NCBI GenBank assembly: GCA_022828595.1
Contig: JAKGHH010000007.1
Location: 33,852,356 to 33,916,355, forward strand
Direction: 5' to 3'
Length of the DNA: 64,000 bases
Source: Nelumbo lutea
Taxonomy: Eukaryota; Streptophyta; Magnoliopsida; Proteales; Nelumbonaceae
The notes under the pieces were generated by a model, which saw only the letters and a list, made by a program, of their open reading frames with translations, did not search any database and was not told the DNA's origin. A program made the translations under genes and the position numbers. Of this stretch, positions 53,801 through 60,540 are shown piece after piece. The stretch's first letter is position 1. Each line of letters starts with the position of its first letter.

Positions 53801-55444
53801 TATAAACAACTAACTAATAGGCCCATTAATCCACTAACAACCATAAACATAAGTTAACTCACTTTCTGCACTTGTAAGCATGCTATCACTAATCCTCCTT
53901 TTCATTGTGTCAACTAGTTCCATAGTCTTATCTATTAATGTTCCTACATTCAGTGCTAATTGAATTCCTGTCTCTTTGACTAACTCCTTTATCCACCCTC
54001 GTCCAAAAAAATGTGGAAACTCTTTGCCTCTCTCACACTGAAAACAGGCATTGTTGTAGCATGTAGCTTTCAGGAACATCCAACATACCCTTGACCATTT
54101 CTCATTACATTCAGGTTAAGGTCTAGCATGTTTCTTCTTGAGAACACCCTATCATGAACACAAAATGACAATTCAGGATCTATGTTCATAAGAGTTTGGC
54201 AAAAATTTTAATGCCATCTGCCGACCTAATACAACCCTCCTTTATCCTGGCTCAAGAACAACAAACTCACACTGGTGGAGTTAATTATGCTCTTTACTAT
54301 AACTTTTTTTATCGTTTTCTTTCATATACATTATTAATTTAAGGATAATGGTTATTGTACAAGTTCTAGTATTTTTTGCATCCTCTTTGGGGGATGATTA
54401 TCCAACTCTCATTTCTTTTCTTTGTCCTGATCTAAATATTGTTAATCTTAATAGGTACACTGGCAGCCAAATATGAAAAGCTTGGAGGTGAAGTGAGATG
54501 GATGGGAAAACCAGATAAGGTGATGCATACATAGCATTTAGGCATTTGTTCTGATACTATGAATACACTACTTGGCAGGAAAAAAATATTCAGAATTCTC
54601 AATTCTGGACATGTACAATATGATATTACACCAGCTTACTAATTGTGTGTATATGGGTCATGCAGTCAGATGCACTGTAGGAGATTAAACTGAGCTACCA
54701 ACTAATTGAATAAGTTTGACCTTATAACCATATGGGTTTCTTTTATTCTTTTATAACCTATTATCATTTTTTCTTCCCTTTCTGTAATTGTCCTAAAGGT
54801 AGCAATTAATTGGTTTTGTAAGTTTATCTAGTTCAATGAAGTTTCAGTAGAAGATATTCTGAAGATCTGCCAACAGTGGATCCTATCCACTATGCATTTT
54901 CACTTTGCACTATATTTAGCCTATGATACCCGGATACCTTACCTATACCAGGTTGCTTATTGTGTTGGAAATTTTAGTGTAAATTTCATATATGATACCA
55001 CATCCAGCCATGTTATATCTGGGTAACATAGTATTTAGCCACAAGAAAGATGCTAGATATCTTGGTTGAACTATAGTTTTTTTTTATTCCTTTTGTTTCT
55101 TCTTCCTGTTTCATCTCCTTTACCTAAATAATTCTTTCTTCCCTTCAGTTAGTTAATGGATATTTATATGCTAGTGGATCTTATGCCAGGTAATCTATAA
55201 AGAAGCCATGACAATGGCAGGTGTTGATGCTTCTGATTGTATTGCTGTTGGGGACTCCCTCCACCATGATATAAAAGGTGCAAATATAGCTGGAATTCAT
55301 TCAGCACTTATCACTGGCGGGATCCATGCAACCGAACTTGGTCTGAGCAATTTTGGAGAAGTTGCAGATTCATCTTCTGTCCAAGCCCTTGCATCTAAAT
55401 ATGATGCTTATCCAACATACGTGCTGCCAGCATTTACATGGTAG
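31776..55444 (+). CDS. HAD-superfamily IIA-type hydrolase, 7 exons, 313 aa
   Basis: Exons 31776-31868, 32780-32849, 32927-33086, 36407-36488, 39238-39454, 54455-54519 and 55190-55444 join without a stop into 313 codons. Every intron begins GT and ends AG. The protein has the HAD hydrolase motifs. Motif I is LDQFGVLHDG with Asp36 as nucleophile and Phe38 where most families have the second Asp. Motif II is VIISNSSR (Ser69). Lys226 in MGKPDK is motif III. Motif IV is AVGDSLHHDIKGA with Asp251 and Asp256. The C-terminus is the conserved YVLPAFTW. This wording matches the widespread plant and proteobacterial TIGR01459-type (HAD-IIA) family of unknown substrate. No transit peptide or membrane segment is obvious, so a soluble, probably cytosolic enzyme is inferred. 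The start ATG follows no upstream in-frame alternative that I could support. The gene looks functional despite huge introns. Confidence 0.93.
32780..32849 (+). CDS. HAD gene exon 2 (motif I)
   Basis: The acceptor is TCTACAG and the donor GTATGT. It encodes residues 32-54 plus the first base of codon 55 and carries the nucleophile motif DQFGVLHDG. The short 77-bp intron 2 follows. Confidence 0.9.
32927..33086 (+). CDS. HAD gene exon 3 (motif II)
   Basis: The acceptor is GTAACAG. It completes Leu55 and runs to the first two bases of Arg108. It contains MVIISNSSRRAST and the SGELTHQYLQ stretch. A longer open frame at 32,878-33,321 extends into both introns but only this part is coding. Confidence 0.92.
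33087..35000. other. Left part of HAD intron 3, no element recognised
   Basis: About 1.9 kb of intron sequence has no coding capacity and no readable repeat boundaries. ORFs at 34,583-34,849 overlap in opposite strands and have no family. Confidence 0.5.
35001..36240 (-). mobile_element. 5'-truncated L1-type LINE in HAD intron 3
   Basis: On the minus strand (antisense to the HAD gene) a zf-RVT domain (36,190-35,771: PPRVRAFCWEAFLERINTYD, WCSLCKAKGETCYHLLISCP) is followed by an RNase H domain (35,608-35,231: LNFDGSSEGNPSPSG, RAQIMAVLEGLQKAKEL). A short A-tail on that strand (poly-T at 35,001-35,010) closes it. Endonuclease, RT and ORF1 are absent. This is typical 5' truncation at insertion. 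A frame break separates the two domains, so it is inactive. Confidence 0.82.
36407..36488 (+). CDS. HAD gene exon 4
   Basis: The acceptor is CTTTATAG and the donor GTACTT. It completes Arg108 and encodes residues 109-135, including DNAWFAALGKSCIHMTWSD. It joins exon 3 and exon 5 in frame. Confidence 0.92.
36835..37585 (+). mobile_element. Internally deleted LINE in HAD intron 4
   Basis: The plus strand carries an ORF1-like DUF4283 region (36,895-37,310: NERLEFLHRCLVGRF, GIPLHVWSTGTF, IGDACRRF) with one stop. Within about 100 bp it is followed by the C-terminal tail of an RNase H (LTDGLGKQGVHKQQMF) and a typical LINE 3' UTR ending in TTAATTTTATTAATAAAAT and an A-rich tail. Endonuclease, RT and zf-RVT are missing, so the element has an internal deletion rather than simple 5' truncation. 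Confidence 0.65.
37586..38299. other. Intron 4 filler, unassigned
   Basis: No coding sequence is visible. The stretch 37,790-38,060 has a repeat-like texture (CCTCAAACTAGAGGG inverted word, repeated AGAGCTTC/GAGCTTC) but no boundaries. Confidence 0.4.
38300..38660 (-). pseudogene. LINE RNase H remnant
   Basis: The minus strand reads ELMALCKVLRLAKSIMELW then, past a poly-T run (38,539-38,557 on +), RFTWTQRSDNSLTNALARQGL, a degenerate LINE-type RNase H C-terminus. It is a second antisense LINE fragment in intron 4. Confidence 0.55.
39238..39454 (+). CDS. HAD gene exon 5
   Basis: The acceptor is TTGTTGTAG and the donor GTATGA. It encodes residues 136-207 plus one base of Gly208, including the segments FVLAHGTEALGLPSG, ERCAAKKIPMVVANPDYVT and ALRVMPG. 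The 15,000-bp intron 5 follows. Confidence 0.93.
39455..40239. other. Left part of HAD intron 5
   Basis: No coding sequence is recognised. The segment 39,800-40,100 has the GGCCC-rich phrases often seen in copia LTRs (TTAGGCCC, AGGCCCATTGG), but no counterpart LTR was found. Confidence 0.4.
40240..40610 (-). pseudogene. Copia gag remnant
   Basis: From an ATG at 40,610 (minus strand) the frame gives TTVKLDGTNYLEWS, a stop, then SAKLAIGAQGKLGYVTGEEKKPE, ENYMVMIWLCNSTLPHISKNI and NTAKEIW. This is a standard N-terminal copia gag (UBN2-type) signature. The rest of gag and pol is absent to its left. Confidence 0.72.
41077..41088 (-). other. Copia primer-binding site (initiator tRNA-Met)
   Basis: On the minus strand the sequence TGGTATCAGAGC matches the classic plant retrotransposon primer-binding site complementary to initiator tRNA-Met. 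It lies about 470 bp upstream of the gag start at 40,610, as expected for a leader. Confidence 0.8.
41089..41400 (-). repeat. Presumed 5' LTR of the gag-bearing copia fragment
   Basis: The sequence upstream of the primer-binding site should be the 5' LTR. It has GGGCCTTGGGCCCAACA and pyrimidine-rich (minus strand) tracts as in copia LTRs. No second LTR copy was found, and the outer boundary is approximate. Confidence 0.45.
41430..42461 (+). pseudogene. L1-type LINE ORF1 remnant (DUF4283-like)
   Basis: The plus strand gives LLLHLWMEATFYRVALALGG, RIRVIGVMLEVVPRALQLL and later an acidic stretch (VREESDADNDWEDVQFKGD), matching the N-terminal domain and tail of plant LINE ORF1 proteins. Frames are broken by stops. 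It is interrupted at 42,467 by a copia LTR end, and I infer that its ORF2 part continues at 51,767. Confidence 0.6.
42545..44870 (-). mobile_element. Internally deleted LINE inside copia
   Basis: On the minus strand an ORF1 with DUF4283 signature (44,862-44,377: ATWIGVVGTPLHAW, IDIARILVEVENLADVPRR) is followed by a low-complexity basic/Ser/Pro region. The first residues of ORF2 endonuclease (LPWNVRGLRDGKRREVVKNL at about 43,100-43,030) follow, then within a few codons the post-zf-RVT segment (IPFAICWNIWKKRNRRTFEDK at about 42,950). So nearly all of ORF2 is deleted. The pyrimidine-rich tract at 42,590-42,640 is near its 3' end. Confidence 0.68.
44878..47040 (+). pseudogene. Copia pol remnant (integrase C-terminus, RT, RNase H)
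   Basis: The integrase end (LINRIPSRVLDMKTP, FGCTCFVHIFGPNHSKFDPK, FLGYAQNQKGYCCYDP) leads into RT (45,610-45,858: NWELVDQPRGKKPIGCRWIF, RARLVAKGCTQTYGIDYLETF). A frame with MDVKNAFLSGDL, YGLKQSS and the catalytic YVDD (46,118-46,129) follows. The RNase H frame (46,399-47,034) has VNTDVDWAGC, VACSSAEAEYRSMANG and CDNQMAISIAHNPI. In-frame stops and frameshifts occur, but long frames survive, so the element is younger than the copia at 20,585. Confidence 0.85.
47069..47078 (+). other. Polypurine tract of copia element
   Basis: TGAGGGGGAG lies directly before the 3' LTR start TGTAGAG, the expected position and composition for a plus-strand primer. Confidence 0.75.
47079..47383 (+). repeat. 3' LTR of chimeric copia element
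   Basis: It starts TGTAGAGAAAATG after the polypurine tract. It contains a TATAAATAG TATA-like box (about 47,227) and a long pyrimidine tract. The end is at 47,380 (CAAACA) or 47,383, depending on whether the GGCAC target duplication is accepted. Confidence 0.75.
47519..47960. mobile_element. hAT-type MITE, family H2 copy c
   Basis: It begins TAGGGGTGGATTCGAG and ends TTTTCCACCCCTA, the best-preserved ends of the family. The body is GCTCGGCTC-rich around an (AT)n core. The flanking octamers do not match. Confidence 0.72.
47967..48509. other. Segment between MITE and gypsy LTR
   Basis: Two stop-free stretches (47,931-48,206 and 48,336-48,587) give no recognised domain. By position this may be the middle of the interrupted plus-strand LINE ORF1, but that is inference. 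Confidence 0.35.
48510..49210 (-). repeat. Left LTR (3' LTR of minus-strand gypsy)
   Basis: It begins TGTTATGG and ends CCATAACA. It is 701 bp, longer than the other LTR by about 64 bp, mostly in a GCTGCTGCCGTG/GCGTGCTGC-rich tract. GGATA occurs on both sides of this LTR. Confidence 0.85.
49211..49341. repeat. 131-bp copy of outside flank inside the element
   Basis: The sequence from GGATAAAGG to AAGCGAGG appears base-for-base the same as 51,767-51,897, which lies outside the right LTR. It then abuts RT coding sequence at 49,342. Confidence 0.85.
49342..51105 (-). pseudogene. Gypsy gag-protease with truncated RT
   Basis: On the minus strand gag starts about 51,105 (MEQLSSKVHELEHHL) and continues with PKYSRLEFPSYSGNGDPLGW, KVSLAAFHLTDEAQLWFYR and RFGPPFTSNPLGEL. 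A zinc knuckle follows near 50,185 (CFNCDELYSASHHC, lacking the usual Gly). Protease follows: ILVDSGSTHNFIS with the catalytic DSG at about 49,975, then DIVLGIKWLITLGPI. RT begins MLQQGIIRPIRSPFSSPILLVP (49,420-49,350) and stops at the junction with copied flank. Gag wording resembles plant chromovirus-type gypsy. Several stops show it is inactive. Confidence 0.82.
51114..51126 (-). other. Primer-binding site (initiator tRNA-Met)
   Basis: On the minus strand TGGTATCAGAGCC lies three bases inside the right LTR end at 51,130, the standard position for the tRNA-Met primer-binding site. It fixes the element's orientation. Confidence 0.9.
51130..51766 (-). repeat. Right LTR (5' LTR of minus-strand gypsy)
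   Basis: It begins TGTTATGG and ends CCATAACA. It is 637 bp and close to identical to the left LTR apart from the GC-rich tract and a small indel near 51,185. The target duplication GGATA follows. Confidence 0.88.
51767..52985 (+). pseudogene. L1-type LINE ORF1 end and ORF2 endonuclease remnant
   Basis: A Lys/Arg-rich ORF1 tail (LPKKKKKKD, GKGKGVKWK) leads to the ORF2 start MKILSWNVRTRDCEEKK (near 52,138). Endonuclease motifs follow: EWALTNVYAPNSCRDRVQFW (52,450-52,505), GYFNLIWFS (the normal GDFN Asp changed to Tyr) and LTSLGRIF/KPDRFLF. Stops and frameshifts abound. It is cut by the gypsy LTR on the left and I infer it belongs with the ORF1 piece at 41,430-42,461. RT is missing. Confidence 0.7.
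53040..53560 (-). pseudogene. RTE-type LINE endonuclease fragment
   Basis: The minus strand, with frameshifts, yields IVSVISAYAPQVGL-like and DELIQEI words. Then come EYDRVYGEFGFKETAGIRDT, ITAYDLAIVNIYFKKR and FKSGSN-like words, the signature of RTE-clade apurinic endonuclease domains in plants. The RT domain is not adjacent. Confidence 0.6.
53561..54454. other. Right end of HAD intron 5
   Basis: The segment 53,600-53,850 resembles a copia LTR in composition (GGCCCAGCCCAC, AGGCCCATTAA). A minus ORF of 81 codons (53,834-54,079) has an ATCYNNACFQC stretch but no family I can name. The segment 54,200-54,260 contains a phrase (CTGCCGACCTAATACAACCC) with the look of a dispersed repeat. Confidence 0.35.
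54455..54519 (+). CDS. HAD gene exon 6 (motif III)
   Basis: The acceptor is TTAATAG and the donor GTGATG. It encodes Gly208 completion and residues 209-229, TLAAKYEKLGG to MGKPDK with catalytic Lys226. It is separated from exon 5 by 15,000 bp. Confidence 0.9.
55190..55444 (+). CDS. HAD gene exon 7 (motif IV, stop)
   Basis: The acceptor is TTATGCCAG. It encodes residues 230-313 with AVGDSLHHDIKGA (Asp251, Asp256 for Mg binding), ALITGGIHATELGL and the C-terminal YVLPAFTW, then TAG at 55,442-55,444. Confidence 0.94.
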   Translation, partial: VIYKEAMTMAGVDASDCIAVGDSLHHDIKGANIAGIHSALITGGIHATELGLSNFGEVADSSSVQALASKYDAYPTYVLPAFTW

Positions 55445-56029
55445 TCTTTTGATATTGGTAATATTCTCTCTAGTCCATTTACGTCATGAAGATGGAGTCC
55501 TAATTAGCTCAGGAATGAAATATTGAGAAATAGGATCCTCTCTGCTGTTTAAATGGCACATTCATAATGGAAGGGAGCATGGAGTCTCTATGGATTACCA
55601 TATCCAAGAGATTTTATCTAAGAAGGATGTTTTTTTTCTTTCAATTTTATCTTTTTACCAGTAGGGGACAATCGACAATGTGCAAGTATTGTTGATTGCA
55701 AAATCATATCATTTTCCTTCTAACATATTTGTGAATTGCCAAATCTCTATTTGAGACAAATAATGTGGACAAAGAAAAATGTAGTCAAATGCTTAAAGCA
55801 TGAGCTTGGTGATGCCTAGGCAATCAATTGCTCTAGCTAGGTTCCTAGGGCCTAATGACTGCACTATAGTCTGGTTGAAGGCTTTGTGGTAAGTCACCCA
55901 TACTTCTGTGCATAGATTTTGTACATTAGTCCTTAAATAATAATATTATGCATTGGTTTTACTATTATATTATTTAATTGAATATAAAATTGAATCATCA
56001 TTATTTGAGTTAAAATAAGGGCCATTTTC

Positions 56030-56160
56030 CAATTTGGGAGGTGTGGACTGGATATGAACCCGGGGCAAAAACTAGCAACTATGGCCCTCTAGGACTTAAT
56101 CCTCATTCTCATGCTTGTGAGCCCGAGGTTGTACCAAGCAATGGTCTATACATTAGACTT
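56030..56160 (-). repeat. Possible tRNA-derived SINE fragment
   Basis: Minus-strand words TTGGTACAACCTCGGGCTC and CCCGGGTTC resemble box A and box B of a tRNA-type promoter at plausible spacing. A second, similar segment is at 56,430-56,580. Degenerate, with no tail identified. Confidence 0.3.
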
Positions 56161-56429
56161 ATCATCATACGATAGAGAAGATTGAATCAAGCAATGGTTT
56201 ATTGCTTGTACCAAGCAATGGTCTATGGCCCTCTAGGACTTAATCCTCATTCTCATGCCACCTTTTTTACCTTTTTTAGTAGGTCGCCTAAGCCTAAGCC
56301 AAATTTCTATTTTGATCAAAATATATTTTAATTAGTCAAATAAGTATATATAAGTTGTTATAGAATGTTTTTTTTTTCTTATTTTTTTGACACTATGCTG
56401 TTAGTTATCTAAAAGAAAGGTCATTACCC

Positions 56430-56580
56430 AATGCCAGTGCGAGCTATCTAGGGTCTAGAGTAGTATTCCTAACCTTTGGCATTTTTTCTCGTACAAAGTG
56501 GCCACCCTCAGAGTTGAATTGACAATCTCATGCTTGCCAGCCCAAAATTTTACCATTACACCAAGTAATGGCCCCTATGG
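56430..56580 (-). repeat. Possible tRNA-derived SINE fragment
   Basis: On the minus strand TGGTGTAATGGTAAAATTTT, GGGCTGGCAAGC and GTCAATTCAACTC line up as degraded tRNA-like box A, loop and box B. It is related to the segment at 56,030. Confidence 0.35.
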
Positions 56581-56934
56581 TGTTCTTTGGTGAAACAGAG
56601 AAAAAGAAAACCTTATCAAGGTTTTATACAATAAAATCTCTCAATTTAGATGAGGAAATTGAACTGTTGAAAATAAAATAGTGTTCCCCCATAAATTATT
56701 ATATTGATATCATATACTATCATGGTTCATAATGTCGGTGATATTTGGTGAAATTTCTCCAAAATTTTCTTATTTTGTTAGGGAGTTATATAAGTTATTT
56801 AGAAATCTTTTTTTTTCCAAACATTTTCAATATATTGTCAATATATTAGTGATATTTCAAATTCCAATATTGATAGATTATACATTTGAGGTTTAAAATT
56901 TTAGAATATTATTAGAAATTTTATGATGACATCA

Positions 56935-58320
56935 TAATCAACCATGCCCTATCCCAACTATATGGGGTCAACTGCATGAGTCCTATTTCACCAATCCAAT
57001 ATTATTTAAATCCATATCCACTATTAAATTATTAGTGCTTAAATCATTTATTGCTACCTCTACCATGTTCTTTTTGGTCTACCCTAGCTCTTCTAGCCCC
57101 TTTTACTTGTAGCAAATCACTTCTAACTAGAGTTGTTGATGGTCTTTTATGTAATGACCAAACTATCTTAGTTTACTCTTTTTCCTAGGTTCTTACAAAT
57201 GACTTCGTTCCTAATCTTATCATTTCTAGTTTTTTTACCCATCCATCTTAGCATTTGCATTTTCTGCACATGTTTTTCTTGACTACCCAATACTCTGCTC
57301 TATACAACATAGCTGGCCTTACAATCATTTTTATAGAACTTTCTTTTTATCCTAAGTGCTATTCACCTATCATGCAAGTCTAGATGCACCCCTACATTTT
57401 TCCCAACATGTTCCTAATTCTTTGAGTGGCATCCTCAATCTCTTCCTTGTTATGAATTATTGAACCAAGGTATTGGAAATAATCACACTGAATTATCTCT
57501 TAGTCTCCAATCCTAACTATATCCCAATTTTCATCCCTATTATTACTAAACTTACATGTCATATACTCTATTTTAGTCCTACTTATTTTAAAACCTCTTG
57601 TTTCTAACACATTTGTCTATAATCTTAATTTTGCATTTAATCTTTCATTAGTTCCATCAATTAAAACATGTCACCGACAAATAGCATGCCCCATGAAACT
57701 TCTTAAATATGTTTAGTTAATTCATCTATGATTGGTGCAAATATATAAGGGTTAAGTGTTGAACCTTGGTGAAAATCCACCGTAACCATAAAATATGAAG
57801 TCTCCCTTATTGGTGTTCTAACATTGGTTCTTGCCCCTTGTACATATCCTTAATTAGGTCTATATAACCTATTTTGAACCCCTTTTTTTCAAGACCCACC
57901 ATATTGTCTCTCTAAGAACTCTATTATAAACCTTTTCTAGAATGAATACCATATGAAGACCTTTCTTCTTCTCTTTGAACTTTTCTATCAATCATCTCAA
58001 AAGAAATATAGCTCATAGTTAATCTCCCTAGCATAAAGGTAAATTAGTTCTATGATACATTTGCTTTAAATCATAATCTTTGTTCAATTATTCTCTTCCT
58101 AAGTTTCATAGTGTAGTTTATGAATTTAATCCCCTGATAGTTATTACAACTTTGCATATCACCTTTGTTTTTAAATATAGGCACTATACTATTGTTTCTT
58201 CAATCATCAAGCATTTACTTTTCTTTCACTATTTTATTAAAGGATTTTTGGCTTTGACAACCCTTATACTTTGCAAAAACAAACAAAACTAATTGATCTA
58301 AATAAGTAAATTAAGCCAAT
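56935..58320 (-). pseudogene. RTE-type LINE reverse transcriptase fragment
   Basis: The minus-strand frames give LLRxLIEKFKEKKKGLHMVFI, RVLRETIWWVLKKRG, then LETRGFKISRTKIEYMTCKF, YFQYLGSIIHNKEEIEDATQ and KSSIKMIVRPAMLY. The last part reads KLEMIRLGTKSFVRT. These are the fingers, palm-distal and C-terminal words of plant RTE-clade RT. The region between includes PLYI/NTYPLYICTN where the catalytic FADD block has decayed. The 3' end near 56,930 shows TGATTATGATGTCATC, like the short tandem tails of RTE elements. Many stops. Confidence 0.68.
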
Positions 58321-58329
58321 TAAGCAAGG

Positions 58330-58600
58330 TCTTAAAAATTTGACCCAAAATAGAACCACTTTGACCACCAGTTTTTGGGTTAATGGTTTGATCGTTTGGT
58401 CTAAAAAATCAACCCATGACATTTTGAAAAAATAAAAATATAAAATATAACTAAAATAAAAAATGACCTAAAAACCATTTACAGGATCAACCATTCAATC
58501 ATCTAGATCAGTGTTTTATTGACCAAGTTAAAAATTTTGGGTGGTCGAACCATTTGACCTAGGAATCAGTCAACTGTCTAGTTCCAATTTGGTGGCAGGC
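58330..58600. repeat. GGTT/AACC-rich repeat remnant
   Basis: The sequence has GAACCACTTTGACCACC, TTGGGTTAATGGTTTGA, GATCAACCATTCAATC and TGGTCGAACCATTTGACC words in partial inverted order, as in a decayed MITE. Ends were not fixed. Confidence 0.35.
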
Positions 58601-58639
58601 ATGAGGTTGGAGGATTATATTATCTTGATGGTGGTGTTT

Positions 58640-60540
58640 CGTAAACAGTCTTTTCATACATCACTTTCACCTTGCAATGGCATTGTCGGTTGGGCCATCC
58701 ATCTCTTCCCATATTCAAGAAGCTTGTTCTTAATTTGGTGTCCCTTAAAGAGTTGCAATGTGAGTCATGTCAGTTATGTAAACATTGTACAACGTCATTT
58801 GTTCCAAGAGATAATAATAGAGTCTCGAGTCCATTTGTTCTTGTCCATTTAGATGTCTAAGGTTTATGTCGTATTGAATCATACAATGGGCTTGATTACT
58901 TTGTTATATTTGTTGATGATTATTCAAGAATGAGTTGGATTTACTTAATGAAATCCCATTCATAAATTGTTTAATATCTTTCTTTTATTCTATGCTGAAA
59001 TTGAAAATCAATTTGGTGTTTCCACCAAAATGTTTCATTCCAACAATGCAAAAGAATATTTCAAAGTTCATTTCAATCATTCTTTGCCTCTCATGGTATT
59101 ATTATTCATTAATCCTCACGTTCTAACACACTATAACATAATGGTGTGGCTGAACAGGAAATTAGGAATTTACTTTGATATTGCTTAGGCCCTTCTCATT
59201 CAAATGTTGATCCCCAAAATTTATTGGAATGATGTTGTTCTTATGTCATGTTTCCTTATTAATCATATGCGCTCTATGGTTCTAAATGGTGAGTCCCCAT
59301 TTTCTCTTTTGTTTTCATCTCTCTCTTTTTCCACTTCAGCCTCGTGTTTTTGGATGTGTCTACTTTGTTCATCATCTTGATCCCGGGATGAATAAACTTG
59401 ATTCTCATTCTCATAAATGTGTCTTTTCGGGGTATTTTCGTACTCAAAAGGGATACAAGTATTATAGTCCTCTTCGTCAATCCTTTGTTCTTCTAGATGT
59501 GTCTTCGTCGAAAATGTTCCCCTTTTCACTATAGTTGACCTCCTTTTCCTCCACCTATTCCTTCTACATAGGTTTATCTACTCGATTTCCATTGTATAGG
59601 CACCTATGCGCCAACCACTTCACAAAGTGTTTACTTCAGAATCATGGAGAATTTTTCCACTAGCTCCGGCTTCTCCTCAACAAATCCATTTAACTTAGAC
59701 TTGTTTATTGCACTTCAAAATGGTAAACATAGTTGTGCTGAACACCCCATCTCTCGTTATGCCTCTTTTGCTCATTTATCTCCTTCACATCAACAATTTA
59801 TGTTTCTTCTTTCTTTTGTGTCTGTTCACTCTCTATAGGAAAACCTTCTCTCTCCTCTTAGGAGGCAATGGATGATGAATTTTGTGCTCTTCAGTCCAAT
59901 AATAATTGGGATCTCACTCCTCTACCTCTTAGTAAAAAGGCGATTGGATGTTGATGAGTTTATGTAATTAAGCATTGGCTTGATGGAAGTGTCAAGTAGT
60001 ATAAGGCAAGATTGGTGGCAAAGGGCTATAAACAGACTTATGGTGCTGACTACACTAACACCTTCTCTCCAGTTACAGAAATGGGGTTTGTTTGAATTAT
60101 CCTCTCTTTGGCAATTCACTTTGATTGGCCATTGCTTTAGCTAGACACGAAGAATGCCTTCTTCCATGGTAGTCTTCAGGATGAAGTATATATGGATCAA
60201 CCTCTTGGATATGATGCTCAGGGAGAGGTAGGAAAGGTATGTAGGTTAAGAAAGACTTATGGGCTAAAACAATAACCATGAGCTTGATTTGGTTAGCTTA
60301 GCAGTGTGGTACAACCATTTGGGTTGAGACAATGTAGTACAACCATGGAAGAATGCCTTCCTCCATTGTAATCTTCAAGAGGAAGTATATATGGAGCAAC
60401 ATCTTGGATACATTACTTAGGGAGAGGTAAGAAAGATATGTAGGTTAAGAAAGACTTATGGGCTAAAACAATCACCATGAGCTTGGTTTGGTCAGTTTAG
60501 TAATGTCGTACAACCATGAGCTTGAATCATTTTGTATTTA
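58640..60540 (+). pseudogene. Copia pol remnant (integrase and RT)
   Basis: The order is a zinc-binding pre-integrase region (58,672-58,860: HCRLGHPSLPIFKKL, CESCQLCKHC), integrase core words (YFVIFVDDYSRMSWIYLM, GVAEQEIRNLL) and the integrase end (59,335-59,535: PRVFGCVYFVHHLDPG, CVFSGYFRTQKGYKYY). The RT region follows ([61 protein letters not shown]). Frames are broken by many stops. No LTR was found on either side. Part of RT is duplicated (see 60,152). Confidence 0.8.
60152..60520 (+). repeat. 199-bp-period duplication in copia RT
   Basis: GAATGCCTTC begins at 60,152 and 60,351. Both copies continue with CTTCA(G/A)GA(T/G)GAAGTATATATGGA, GGGAGAGGTA, AGGTTAAGAAAGACTTATGG and CCATGAGCTTG. 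The second copy is somewhat diverged, so the duplication is not recent. Confidence 0.82.

Larger units (their letters stand above)
55445..56930. other. 3' flank of HAD gene
   Basis: It holds the presumed 3' UTR, though no clear poly(A) signal could be chosen. Two degenerate SINE-like segments and an internal duplication of GGCCCTCTAGGACTTAATCC at 56,082 and 56,226 also lie here. No gene is seen. Confidence 0.45.

Noticed and set aside
53834..54079. ORF with ATCYNNACFQC as a gag zinc knuckle
   Set aside because: Spacing does not fit CX2CX4HX4C and no other retroelement domain is adjacent.
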